From NCBI RefSeq assembly GCF_002001005.1, contig NZ_MUNX01000146.1, positions 1 to 64,000 of the forward strand: a stretch of DNA of 64,000 nt, given 5' to 3'. The position numbers and the translations under genes are program-made. Shown one piece after another: positions 1 to 10,400 of this stretch. This DNA is from Flavobacterium sp. A45 (GTDB lineage: Bacteria > Bacteroidota > Bacteroidia > Flavobacteriales > Flavobacteriaceae). How positions within the stretch are numbered: position 1 is the first letter of the stretch; every line of letters starts with the position of its first letter. The notes below the pieces were generated by a model. The model made no database searches. It saw only the letters and a list, made by a program, of their open reading frames with translations, and was not told where the DNA came from.

Positions 1-3000
1 CCTATAGTTTGGATGCTACTACTGCCGCATTTGCAGGGAACAGCATAGTTGCTGCAACTGGAGCTGTGACTTATGCTGCTGGATGGTCAGGCACAACGAC
101 AATCACAGCTAGTGCTGCGGGTTGCAATGGGCCAGTAACAAGGACCCATGTAGTGACTATAACCCCAACGGTAACGATAAACGCATTTTCGCCAGCAACC
201 TCAACACGCTGTCAAGGAGCTGGAACTGTAACCACCACAACCACGGCCAACAATTCAACAGGCATTACCTATAGTTTGGATGCTACTACTGCTGCATTTG
301 CAGGGAACAGTATTGTTGCGGCAAGCGGAGCAGTGACTTATGCTGCTGGATGGTCAGGCACAACGACAATCACAGCTAGTGCTGCGGGTTGTAATGGACC
401 AGTAACAAGGACCCATGTAGTGACTATAACCCCAACAGTAACCATAAACGCATTTTCGCCAGCAACCTCAACACGTTGTCAAGGAGCTGGAACAGTAACC
501 ACGACGACCACGGCAAACAATTCAACTGGTATTACCTATAGTTTGGATGCTACTACTGCTGCATTTGCAGGAAACAGTATTGTTGCGGCAACTGGAGCTG
601 TGACTTATGCTGCTGGATGGTCAGGCACAACGACAATCACAGCTAGTGCTGCGGGTTGCAATGGGCCAGTAACAAGGACCCATGTAGTGACTATAACCCC
701 AACGGTAACGATAAACGCATTTTCGCCAGCAACCTCAACACGCTGTCAAGGAGGAGGAACTGTAACCACGACGACCACGGCAAACAATTCAACAGGTATT
801 ACCTATAGTTTGGATGCTACTACTGCCGCATTTGCAGGGAACAGCATAGTTGCTGCAACTGGAGCTGTGACTTATGCTGCTGGATGGTCAGGCACAACGA
901 CAATCACAGCTAGTGCTGCGGGTTGCAACGGACCAGCAACTACGACTCATGTTGTGACTATAACCCCAACAGTAACCATAAACGCATTTTCGCCAGCAAC
1001 CTCAATACGTTGTCAAGGAGCTGGAACAGTAACCACGACGACCACGGCAAACAATTCAACTGGTATTATCTATAGTTTGGATGCGACAACCGCTGCATTT
1101 GCAGGAAATAGCATAGTTGCTGCAACTGGAGCTGTGACTTATGCTGCTGGATGGTCAGGCACAACGACAATCACAGCTAGTGCTGCGGGTTGCAACGGAC
1201 CAGCAACTACGACTCATGTTGTGACAATCAATCCAAGCCTCCCAGCAAGCGTAACTATTGTAGCTTCAACAGCAACAACAATTTGTTCTGGAACCTCAGT
1301 GACTTTTACTGCTACGCCAGTGAATGGAGGAACAACACCAACCTACCAATGGTACAATGGCGCTTCTTTAATTCCAAGTGAAACAGCAGCTACTTATGCA
1401 TCGGCTGCTTTGGTAAATGGTGATGCGATTTCGGTAGTTATGACTTCGAATGCGACTCCTTGTTTAACGGGCAGTCCAGCAACTTCGAATACCGTAACAA
1501 TGACGGTTAACGCTCTGCCAACGACTCCAACAGCTAGTGCTACTTCTCAGCCTACTTGTGTGTCTTCTACAGGAACGATTACGGTTACGACTCCAACAGG
1601 AATGAATTATAGTATAGATGGAGTAGATTATTCAAATACTTCTGGTGTTTTTTCTGGAGTTGCAGTTGGGTCTTATACGGTAACGGCTTTCAATGGAACT
1701 TGTCCTTCATTAGCAACGGCTCCTATCTCAATAATTGCTCCAACGACGAATACTTGGAATGGTACAGTATGGTCTAAAACTGGGAATGTAACACCTCCAA
1801 CATCGACCGATATAGTTGTTTTTGCCGCAGATTTTAATATTACAAATCAAATTAATGCTTGTTCTGTTCAAATCAATCCAGGTGTAAATGTGGTAGTTGG
1901 AGTTCCAGTTACAGATGCATCCTATTTGCCAAATAAAAATGCAGATGCTGTTTTGAAGATTGAAAATGGTTTGGATGTTTTAGGTATAGGAACTTTAACT
2001 TTCGAGAACAATGCCAGTTTGATTCAGGTCAATGATGCCGCAGTGAATACGGGTACTATTATTTACAGGCGAGTTACAGCTGAGATGAAGAACTTTGATT
2101 TTACATATTGGTCGTCTCCAGTACAGGATCAAGTTTTGAATGTTTTATCGCCAAATACTTTATGGGACAAATATTATAGTTTTGACAATGGTAATTGGAA
2201 GATTGAAGCGGGAGCCAACACTATGAACCCTGCTGGGAAAGGGTTTATTATTCGGGTGCCAAAACCAAATGTTACCTATGGTAATGGAGAAAATTGGGTA
2301 GGATTAACTTATTCCCAGCCTGTGGAATTTGTAGGTGTTCCCAATAATGGTTTGATCACAATTCCTTCTCAGGGATTGGCCATGGATAATTTAATTGGTA
2401 ACCCATATGCATCCCCTATTGATGCCGACTCGTTTATAAATGAAAATGCTGCCTTGATAGATGGAGCATTGTATTTTTGGACACATAACACGCCTATTAC
2501 ACCAAGCGGTTCTTTCTATGTTTACAGTTCAAATGATTATGCGACCTATACTTTGACAGGCGGAACAGGAACTTTGCCAGCAATTAGTGGTGGAACAGCT
2601 CCAAATGGTAAAATAGCCGCAGGGCAGTCCTTTTTTGTGACTACTAAAGCAACTGGAAATTTTGTGTTTAATAACGGTATGCGTAATACGGCAAAAGTTT
2701 TGGCTTCGGGATCCAACAGTCAGTTTTTCAAGATGTCTAAAACCAAGAAAGCATCAGGAGTTGAGAAGAATAGGGTTTGGTTGAATTTAACGAATTCTGA
2801 TGGGGCTTTCAAGCAAATGTTGGTAGGTTATATAACTGGAGCCACCAATGAGAATGATAATTTGTATGATGGTATCAGTTTTGACGGGAATACATATGTT
2901 GATTTTTATAGTGTCAACAAAGAAAGCAAACTTACGATACAAGGTCGCGCTTTACCTTTTGATAAAGAAGACAAAGTGCCTTTGGGTTACAAGACCACAA

Positions 3001-4130
3001 TTCAGGGAACTTTTCAGATCAGTATTGATAAAGTGGATGGAGTATTGGCGAATCAAACTGTTTTTATTGAGGATAATGTGACCAAAGCTGTTCATAATTT
3101 GAAAGCTGGGCCGTATTCCTTCACTACAGCCAAAGGAACGTTCAATGATCGTTTTGTATTGGTTTATGTTGATAAAACGGCAGTAGTCGAACCACCAGTT
3201 GTTGTTAATCCACCTGTTGTTGTCGAGCCTCCAATAGTTATTAATCCACCTGTTGTAGTTGAGCCTCCTATAGTAGTCGAACCACCAGTAGTGGTTAATC
3301 CACCAGTTGTTGTCGAGCCTCCAATAGTTATTAATCCACCGGTTGTAGTGGAACCTCCTGTAGTAGTCGAACCACCAATAGTTATTAATCCACCTGTTGT
3401 AGTTGAGCCTCCTGTAGTTGTAGAGCCTCCAATAGTGGTTAATCCCCCGGTTGTAGTTGAACCTCCTGTAGTAATCGAACCGCCAGTAGTGGTTAATCCG
3501 CCAGTTGTTGTCGAACCACCAGTAGTTGTTAATCCACCTTTTGTAGTTGAGCCACCTGTAGCAGTAGAGCCACCAGTAGTTGTTAATCCACCTGTTGTAG
3601 TTGAGCCTCCTGTAGCAGTAGAACCACCAGTAGTTGTAAATCCACCGGTTGTAGTTGAGCCTCCAGTAGTAGTCGAACCACCAGTAGTGGTTAATCCACC
3701 GGTTGTAGTTGAGCCTCCAGTAGTAGTCGAGCCACCAGTAGTGGTTAATCCACCAGTTGTAATCGAACCTCCTGTAGTTGTAGAACCACCAGTAGTTGTT
3801 AATCCACCGGTTGTAGTAACACCTCCAGTAATAGAAATTCCTCCAGTAAGTGGTTTGGATCCTACATTGGAAAATCCATCTTTTGATAAAAAAGGAAAAG
3901 GGGTTATAGTTTCGGTAAATAACCGTCAAATCAAAATCAACTCTTTTGAAGAAACTATGGCTGCGGTTATGGTGTATGATTTGAGAGGAAGAATGCTTTA
4001 TGAAAACAATCATGTCAATGCGAATGAATTTATTATTCAGGGATTGAATGCCAGCGACCAGTTTTTAATTGTTATGACGCAATTAACCAATGGTAAGTGG
4101 GTTACTAAAGAGATTATTTTTAGAAATTAG
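1..4130 (+). CDS. Giant secreted repeat protein, T9SS type C sorting domain (5' partial)
   Basis: The frame is open from the first bases, so the true start lies outside the window; at least 1373 residues are visible. Domain order, counted from the TTG at position 9: near-identical 89-residue repeats to about residue 407, bacterial Ig-like segments to about 580, a module with the motif FDFTYWSSPV near residue 696, 37 hexapeptides of the PPVVVE/PPVVVN type (about 1059-1281), then a C-terminal domain of about 75 residues (VYDLRGR...FLIV...). That last domain resembles the type C T9SS sorting signal known from Flavobacterium ChiA. Likely role: a protein exported by the type IX system and displayed on or released from the cell surface, perhaps an adhesin. 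No enzyme motif was recognised. The 3' half is almost identical to the next gene. The family call is firm; the function is inferred. Confidence 0.88.
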   Translation, partial: YSLDATTAAFAGNSIVAATGAVTYAAGWSGTTTITASAAGCNGPVTRTHVVTITPTVTINAFSPATSTRCQGAGTVTTTTTANNSTGITYSLDATTAAFAGNSIVAASGAVTYAAGWSGTTTITASAAGCNGPVTRTHVVTITPTVTINAFSPATSTRCQGAGTVTTTTTANNSTGITYSLDATTAAFAGNSIVAATGAVTYAAGWSGTTTITASAAGCNGPVTRTHVVTITPTVTINAFSPATSTRCQGGGTVTTTTTANNSTGITYSLDATTAAFAGNSIVAATGAVTYAAGWSGTTTITASAAGCNGPATTTHVVTITPTVTINAFSPATSIRCQGAGTVTTTTTANNSTGIIYSLDATTAAFAGNSIVAATGAVTYAAGWSGTTTITASAAGCNGPATTTHVVTINPSLPASVTIVASTATTICSGTSVTFTATPVNGGTTPTYQWYNGASLIPSETAATYASAALVNGDAISVVMTSNATPCLTGSPATSNTVTMTVNALPTTPTASATSQPTCVSSTGTITVTTPTGMNYSIDGVDYSNTSGVFSGVAVGSYTVTAFNGTCPSLATAPISIIAPTTNTWNGTVWSKTGNVTPPTSTDIVVFAADFNITNQINACSVQINPGVNVVVGVPVTDASYLPNKNADAVLKIENGLDVLGIGTLTFENNASLIQVNDAAVNTGTIIYRRVTAEMKNFDFTYWSSPVQDQVLNVLSPNTLWDKYYSFDNGNWKIEAGANTMNPAGKGFIIRVPKPNVTYGNGENWVGLTYSQPVEFVGVPNNGLITIPSQGLAMDNLIGNPYASPIDADSFINENAALIDGALYFWTHNTPITPSGSFYVYSSNDYATYTLTGGTGTLPAISGGTAPNGKIAAGQSFFVTTKATGNFVFNNGMRNTAKVLASGSNSQFFKMSKTKKASGVEKNRVWLNLTNSDGAFKQMLVGYITGATNENDNLYDGISFDGNTYVDFYSVNKESKLTIQGRALPFDKEDKVPLGYKTTIQGTFQISIDKVDGVLANQTVFIEDNVTKAVHNLKAGPYSFTTAKGTFNDRFVLVYVDKTAVVEPPVVVNPPVVVEPPIVINPPVVVEPPIVVEPPVVVNPPVVVEPPIVINPPVVVEPPVVVEPPIVINPPVVVEPPVVVEPPIVVNPPVVVEPPVVIEPPVVVNPPVVVEPPVVVNPPFVVEPPVAVEPPVVVNPPVVVEPPVAVEPPVVVNPPVVVEPPVVVEPPVVVNPPVVVEPPVVVEPPVVVNPPVVIEPPVVVEPPVVVNPPVVVTPPVIEIPPVSGLDPTLENPSFDKKGKGVIVSVNNRQIKINSFEETMAAVMVYDLRGRMLYENNHVNANEFIIQGLNASDQFLIVMTQLTNGKWVTKEIIFRN
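9..1227 (+). repeat. 267-bp tandem repeats (89 aa) inside the giant surface protein
   Basis: The same in-frame TTG-GAT-GCT start of the unit recurs at 9, 276, 543, 810 and 1077, exactly 267 bp apart. Copies differ at only a few codons, for example VTRTH versus ATTTH. The array enters from the left edge, so the total copy number is unknown. Each unit contains one CNGP and one RCQG cysteine, as expected for a disulfide-stabilised Ig-like fold. Confidence 0.95.
3184..3849 (+). repeat. 18-bp tandem repeats encoding a PPVVVE/PPVVVN tract (37 units)
   Basis: Thirty-seven consecutive hexapeptides of the form (V/I)(E/N)PP(V/I)V, ending VTPPVI-EIPPVS. Synonymous variation among units (GTTGTT, GTAGTT, GTAGTA, GTAGTC) shows an old array under protein-level constraint. 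It probably forms a rigid proline-rich stalk between the body of the protein and the sorting domain. Confidence 0.93.
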
Positions 4131-4149
4131 TTTTATAGCATTACTTTAT

Positions 4150-4195
4150 TAATAGCCCCATTCTGATTAGTCAGAATGGGGCTATTAATTTTTTA
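4150..4195 (+). terminator. Rho-independent terminator
   Basis: Perfect 17-bp stem (4150-4166 with 4171-4187) with a TTAG loop, followed by a T-rich run. It lies 20 bp after the stop codon of the first gene. Confidence 0.88.
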
Positions 4196-4279
4196 AGATA
4201 AAATCTTACAATTTTTATATTTAACATTTGTTTGGCTGATAAAGATGCTATATGTCAGTAAATGAGTGGTTTTTAGTTT

Positions 4280-4287
4280 TATATTTG
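4280..4287 (+). promoter_or_regulatory. Bacteroidota -7 element TATATTTG
   Basis: Matches TAnnTTTG, about 115 bp before the ATG of the 2335-aa gene. No clear -33 TTG is visible at the usual distance. Confidence 0.5.
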
Positions 4288-4403
4288 CACAAAATTTTTG
4301 CATTTATTAAAAATGTTGAATTTAAATTACTAATGGCAATACCAACTGATTTAAATCAGGTCCATTGAAAGAACAAATTTTATCTTAAAGCACCCAATCC
4401 AAA

Positions 4404-7400
4404 ATGAGTAAAACGTTACTTACTATAATTGCTCTTTTATCTATTCGGATAATTGAGTTAAAGAGTGCATTTGTACTATCTTTCCAAACTTTTAAGGAGT
4501 ACTGTGTGGGCTTGTTTAGTTTAAAAGAATCGAAAAGCTTAGTCTCAAGTAAGGCTTTTGTGTTTTTGGTTTTGTTTTTGCCTACGATTGCTAATGCTGC
4601 AACTTATTATTCGATAGCTAGCAATAATTGGAATTCGAATGCAACCTGGTCATTGACCAGTGGAGGGGTTTCTGTTGGTACAGGAGTTTTTCCAGGTATT
4701 GGAGATACTGTAATTATTGAAAATGGTTTTACTGTTACAGCGACATCAGATGCATCTGCAAAAAGTATTAGCATTACAGGAAATTCTATATTGACAATAA
4801 ATGACGCCAAAACGTTAACGGTTAATGGAAATGTTGATGTAGCCAGTGGGTCAAAGTTTAATGGGGGTACTAAGACTAGCGACAGTGCAACAATTAAGGT
4901 CTTTGGTAATTTTTCTAATTTAGGTACCACAGATTTCAATAAAAGTACAGTTGTCATTGCAGGTAATCTGAATACAGCTAATACCATTTTACAAAATAAC
5001 GGTAATATACTAGTTGGGGGCAACGTATCAGGTGTTATTGGCGGAAGTGGTAGCGGAACGGTTTATCCGGTCAACCCAAATGCTACTGTAACGTCAACTG
5101 GTAGTGCAGATGAAAAACCTTCTGGCACACAGCCAACAGATCCAACATTAGTCGCTTTAATGAATGAAGTCATATATGGAGGGGCTTGTTCTTCTCCAAT
5201 TGCTTTAAATAATGTAGTCGCAACCAATTCGTGTGAATCGACCAAAGTTTCATCTGTGACAGTTAATTCATCCCCAGCAAGTTTTCCTATTGGTTCCTAT
5301 ACCGTTATTTATAGTTTAGGGTATAATGGCAATTCGACAAGTTATAGTGCATCAATGAGTGTCACATCTGCCGGTGTTGGAAATTTTACTGCAAATCTTT
5401 CAATCGTAAATGTTACTTCGAACTCAACAATTCGTATTGATAAAATAATTTCTTCGTCTTGTTATTCTAATATAAGTTCAAATAATGTTTCCAATTCATC
5501 TTATATGACCCCGTCAAAAGGTAAGCCAGGAATACAGTCAGGGTATGTTCAGTGCAGTAATAAATGGATTGCACAATGGTCAAATGAAAGTGTAGATGGT
5601 TATTATTTAGATGTTGCCAAAGATGTCGGTTTTACTAATTATTTAACAGGATTTCAAAAATTAAATGTTGGTAATGTACAGAGTTATACTATTTCAGGAC
5701 TAGTAGATGGAGGTGTTTATTATTATAGAGTAAAATCATACAATTATTGTGGTGAAAGTCCTTATTCGGATACAGTAACATTTACTTATAAGGGAGACAA
5801 TTCCTCAACTCCAGGGACAATTTCTGGTGGAAGTGCATCAATTTGTGTTGGTAGTAACACTACTTTTACTATTAGTGGTAGTAATCCTTCAAATGGAGTT
5901 TGGTCTATTTTTGATCAAACAGGAAAAGCTACTATTACTCAAGCAGGGGTTGTGACGGGCGTTAGTCCAGGAACAGTTTTGGTTGTTTATACTACATTTA
6001 ATGGGAGTTGTGGGAGTTCTACATCAAAAACGTTAACCGTAACTGGAGGTTCAGTTTCAGTAGGATCATCAATTCCAACGGTTTGTGTTAATACTGCTAT
6101 AACTCCTATCACTCATACAACGAGTGGATTTACAGGTATAGGAACCCCAGCAAATTTACCAGCAGGATTAAGTGCCTCTTTTGCATCAAATAGTATTACT
6201 ATTAGTGGAACTCCAACAGCATCAGGAACATTTAATTACAGCATTCCATTAACGGGGGGTTGTGGAAGTGTTAACGCTACAGGAACAATTATTGTAAATC
6301 CGCTTCCGGTTGCGGCTGGAACAATTACAGGAACAGCAACTGTATGTCAAGGTCAATCCGGGGTCGCTTATTTTGTTCCAGTTAATACAAATGCAACTTC
6401 TTATACTTGGTCGTATTCCGGAACGGGAGCCACATTTACAGATGGAACAACACGTACTCCAACAATAACGTTTGCTTCAAATGCAACATCTGGAAATCTT
6501 ACCGTGTATGGGGTAAATACTTGCGGTAATGGAACTGTTTCTGCAAATTATGCGATTACTGTGAATCCAACCAGTGTTGGAGGAAGTATCGCTGGGAGTA
6601 CTTCGGTATGTTCGGGAATCAACAGTACCACATTAACGTTAAGCGGGTATACAGGAACTATTACCAAATGGCAATCTTCCACATCGAGTACTTTCGCTTC
6701 ATCTGTGAGTGATATTGCCAATACTACAACCACCTTAACTGCAACAAATTTAGCAACAACAACTTATTATAGAGCAGTAGTTACTAGCGGAGCTTGCTCC
6801 TCTGCCAATAGTAGTACAGCAACTGTAACGGTTAATACACTTTCAACAGCACCAACGGGAATAACAGGAGTAACAACAATTTGTAATGGAAGTTCTACTA
6901 CACTTAATGTGTCAGGAGGGAGTGCAGGAACCGGAGCCACAGCAGAATGGTTTACTGGCTCATGCGGCGGTACATCGGCAGGAATAGGAAACAGTATAAC
7001 TGTATCACCAACATCCAACACAGTTTATTATGTTCGATATAGCGGTACTTGTAATACTACAACTTGTGCTTCTGTTACAGTAACAGTGAATAATGTAATG
7101 ACAACTGCTGCTGATACCCGTATATTTTGTATAAACGGTACAACTACATCAATAACCACAAATACAGTAAACGAAGGACAATATGTGGTTTTGGATGTAA
7201 TCAAGGGATTCAATTATACATTCTCAATTGGAAATGTTTTTTCCGGTAATGAAAATATAACTGTCTTGGACGATTCAACAAATGCAAACGTTACTCCGGC
7301 AGCTTCAGTGTCATCAGCTTCAGGAGCTTCCCTTACTTGGACAGCTTCCCTTTCGGGAAAAGTTAAAATAGTATTGTCTTCCAACAATTGTTCAAATGGA

Positions 7401-10400
7401 ACAGCTGGAGGAGCAATGACTCTTTTGTTAAATTCTTTAGGAAACACCCAGGATTCTCAAACTACATCTGCTACTGATGCTTGGATCGGACATTTTTATA
7501 ACGCTGGAGGGGCGACTCCGGCTCCTTTTACAAATGCGAATTATGCTGGTTATTATAATGTGGCAACCGAAAATTTTTCTGAAAATTTTGGAAGTAACAC
7601 ATCCTGTGCCTCAGTCCTTTCTGCAGGAATCCAAAGAGCATCAATGTATACCGAAGGTTTTGCAGTACGTTACAGGATGAAATCAACCCGTGCTGCTGGA
7701 TGTTACTTTGTAAAAGTGACAGGTGATGATGGTGTTCGGTTGTATATCGATAATAGCACTACAACAACCCCAACAACTAAAGTTTTCGATAGATGGGCTG
7801 AGCAGTCTCCTACAACATATGATTATATATTAGTTAATTTGCCAAGCAGTGCAAATTTAGTGCTTGATTATTACGAAAATGCAGGGCAAAACCAGGTAAG
7901 TTTTCAAATAGCACCATTTGATCCGGCAGCAAATACTATTACAGCTCCAGCTACGACTTCGTTTTGCTTCGGAGGTGATCCAGCTGTTATTGAGGGTTCT
8001 TTTAAATATAATAGTCTGGGAACAGAAATAGCTAATCCATATATTAATTATCAATGGCAGATTTCTGTTAATGGAGCCGCTTACAGTAATATCAGCGGTG
8101 CTATATCCAGAACCTATAATCCGCCGGCGACTATTAATACTACTACTGCCAATATAGTTACAAAATATAGACGTATTGCAACAGTTAATACGACCAACGC
8201 AATTGGTGTTACTTGTAACTTCAATCAAAGTAATGAAGTCACTATAACAACGAGTCCAAATGCAAGTATTGCATCTGTAACAGGAACAAGTCCTTTGTGT
8301 ATTGCTGGTTCAGCTACTTATTCTGCAAACAATGTAGTTTTAAGTGGAGGAACAGGCGGATGGACTAGCGATAACACTGCTGTTGCAACGGTTGTGTCTT
8401 CTACAGGAGTAGTTACAGCAGTAGGAGCAGGAACTTGTAATATTATTTATACTGTTACTGGGGGTTGCGGTGGAACAGTATCATCCCAACAATCAATAAC
8501 AGTTAACCCAAGTTTACCGGCAAGTGTAACCATATCAGCTTCAACAGCATCAACAATTTGTTCAGGGACTAGTGTAACATTTACGGCTACACCAACAAAT
8601 GGAGGGACAACACCAATTTACCAATGGAAATTAAATGGATTGAATGTTGGATCCAATTCAGTAACATACACCAACGCTACTTTGTCGAATGGTGATACGA
8701 TTTCATTGGAAATGACTTCTAGTACTACTCCTTGTTTAACAGGAAATCCGGCAACTTCGAATACTGTTACAATGAATGTGAATGCTACACCAGTAGCTCC
8801 AGTTCTAAACAATGTTGTTTTAACATGTAGCCAAACTTCAGCCAATGAAACTTGGGCATCAATTCCAAATAGTACTGATTACCGATTTGATGTGTCCTTA
8901 GATTCATCATTTGGGACTTTTATATCGGGGTATCAAGATGTGTCTGTTGCGCCATCAGCTTCTCCTTCAGCAATTGTAAATGGGTTGACCCCAGGGGCGA
9001 CTTATTATGTTAGGGTAAGGACTGTTACTGGCTGCGGAATTAGTGCCAACTCCAATGTGGCGACCATGTCGGTTCCTATTACTAGAACCACTGATGGTGG
9101 TGTAACCTGGGACAACGGTATCCCTGATAATACTAAGAAAGCGGTATTCGTAGGTACAGGAAGTATCGCGATGGTTACTCCAATAAACGCCTGTTCATGC
9201 CAAATCAATTCAGGAGTGAATGTTGTGGTAGGAGTTCCAGGAGGAACAAATACAGACGCCATCTTAAAGCTTGAAAATGGATTGAATGTTCAAGGGACTG
9301 GTTCCTTAACTTTCGAGAACAATGCCAGTTTGATTCAGGTGAATGATGCTGCAGTGAATACGGGTACTATTATTTACAAGCGCATTAGTTCAGCGATGAA
9401 GAATTTTGATTTTACGTATTGGTCGTCTCCAGTTTCGGATCAGAATTCTGGGCCATTTCAGACATTAAAAGCATTGTCGCCAAACACTTTATTCGATAAG
9501 TATTTTAGTTATGCCAATGGTAATTGGGTGACAGAGAATGTAAACACTATAATGAAGCCAGGGAAAGGTTATATCATTCGTACCCCAAAACCGGGTGTGT
9601 ATGGAATCCCTTACCCCGAGATTGTTGTTATGCCTTATTCCCAGCCTGTGAAATTTGTAGGTGTTCCCAATAATGGTTTGATTACAATTCCTTCTCAGGG
9701 ATTGGCCATGGATAATTTAATTGGTAACCCATATCCATCCCCTATTGATGCCGATTCGTTTATAAATGAAAATGCTGCCTTGATAGATGGAGCATTGTAT
9801 TTTTGGACACATAACACGGGGATTAAACCAAACGGTTCTCTCTATGTCTATAGTTCAAATGATTATGCTACCTATACTTTGACGGGAGGAGCAGGAACCA
9901 TGGGTAATTTTGAGGATGTTAATAATAATGGTATTTACGATGCTGGCGATATAATAGATGATAGTAACAAGCCAAATGGTAAAATAGCCGCAGGGCAGTC
10001 CTTTTTTGTGACTACTAAAGCAACTGGAAATTTTGTGTTTAATAACGGTATGCGTAATACGTCAGATGTTTTGGCTTCGGGATCCAACAGTCAGTTTTTC
10101 AAGATGTCCAAAACCAAGAAAGCATCAGGAGTTGAGAAGAATAGGGTTTGGTTGAATTTAACGAATTCCGATGGGGCTTTCAAGCAATTGTTGGTAGGTT
10201 ATATTACGGGAGCCACCAATGAGAATGATAAGTTGTATGATGGTATCAGTTTTGATGGAAATACGTATGTTGATTTTTATAGTGTCAACAAAGAAAGTAA
10301 ACTTACGATACAAGGTCGCGCTTTACCTTTTGACAAAGGCGACAAAGTGCCTTTGGGTTACAAGACCACAATTCAGGGAACTTTTCAGATTAGTATCGAT

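Noticed and set aside
2952..4013. Long minus-strand frame rich in Trp, Tyr and Asn opposite the hexapeptide tract
   Set aside because: It is the mirror of the 18-bp repeats of the plus-strand gene; its composition is an artefact of the repeat and it has no start context or homology pattern.
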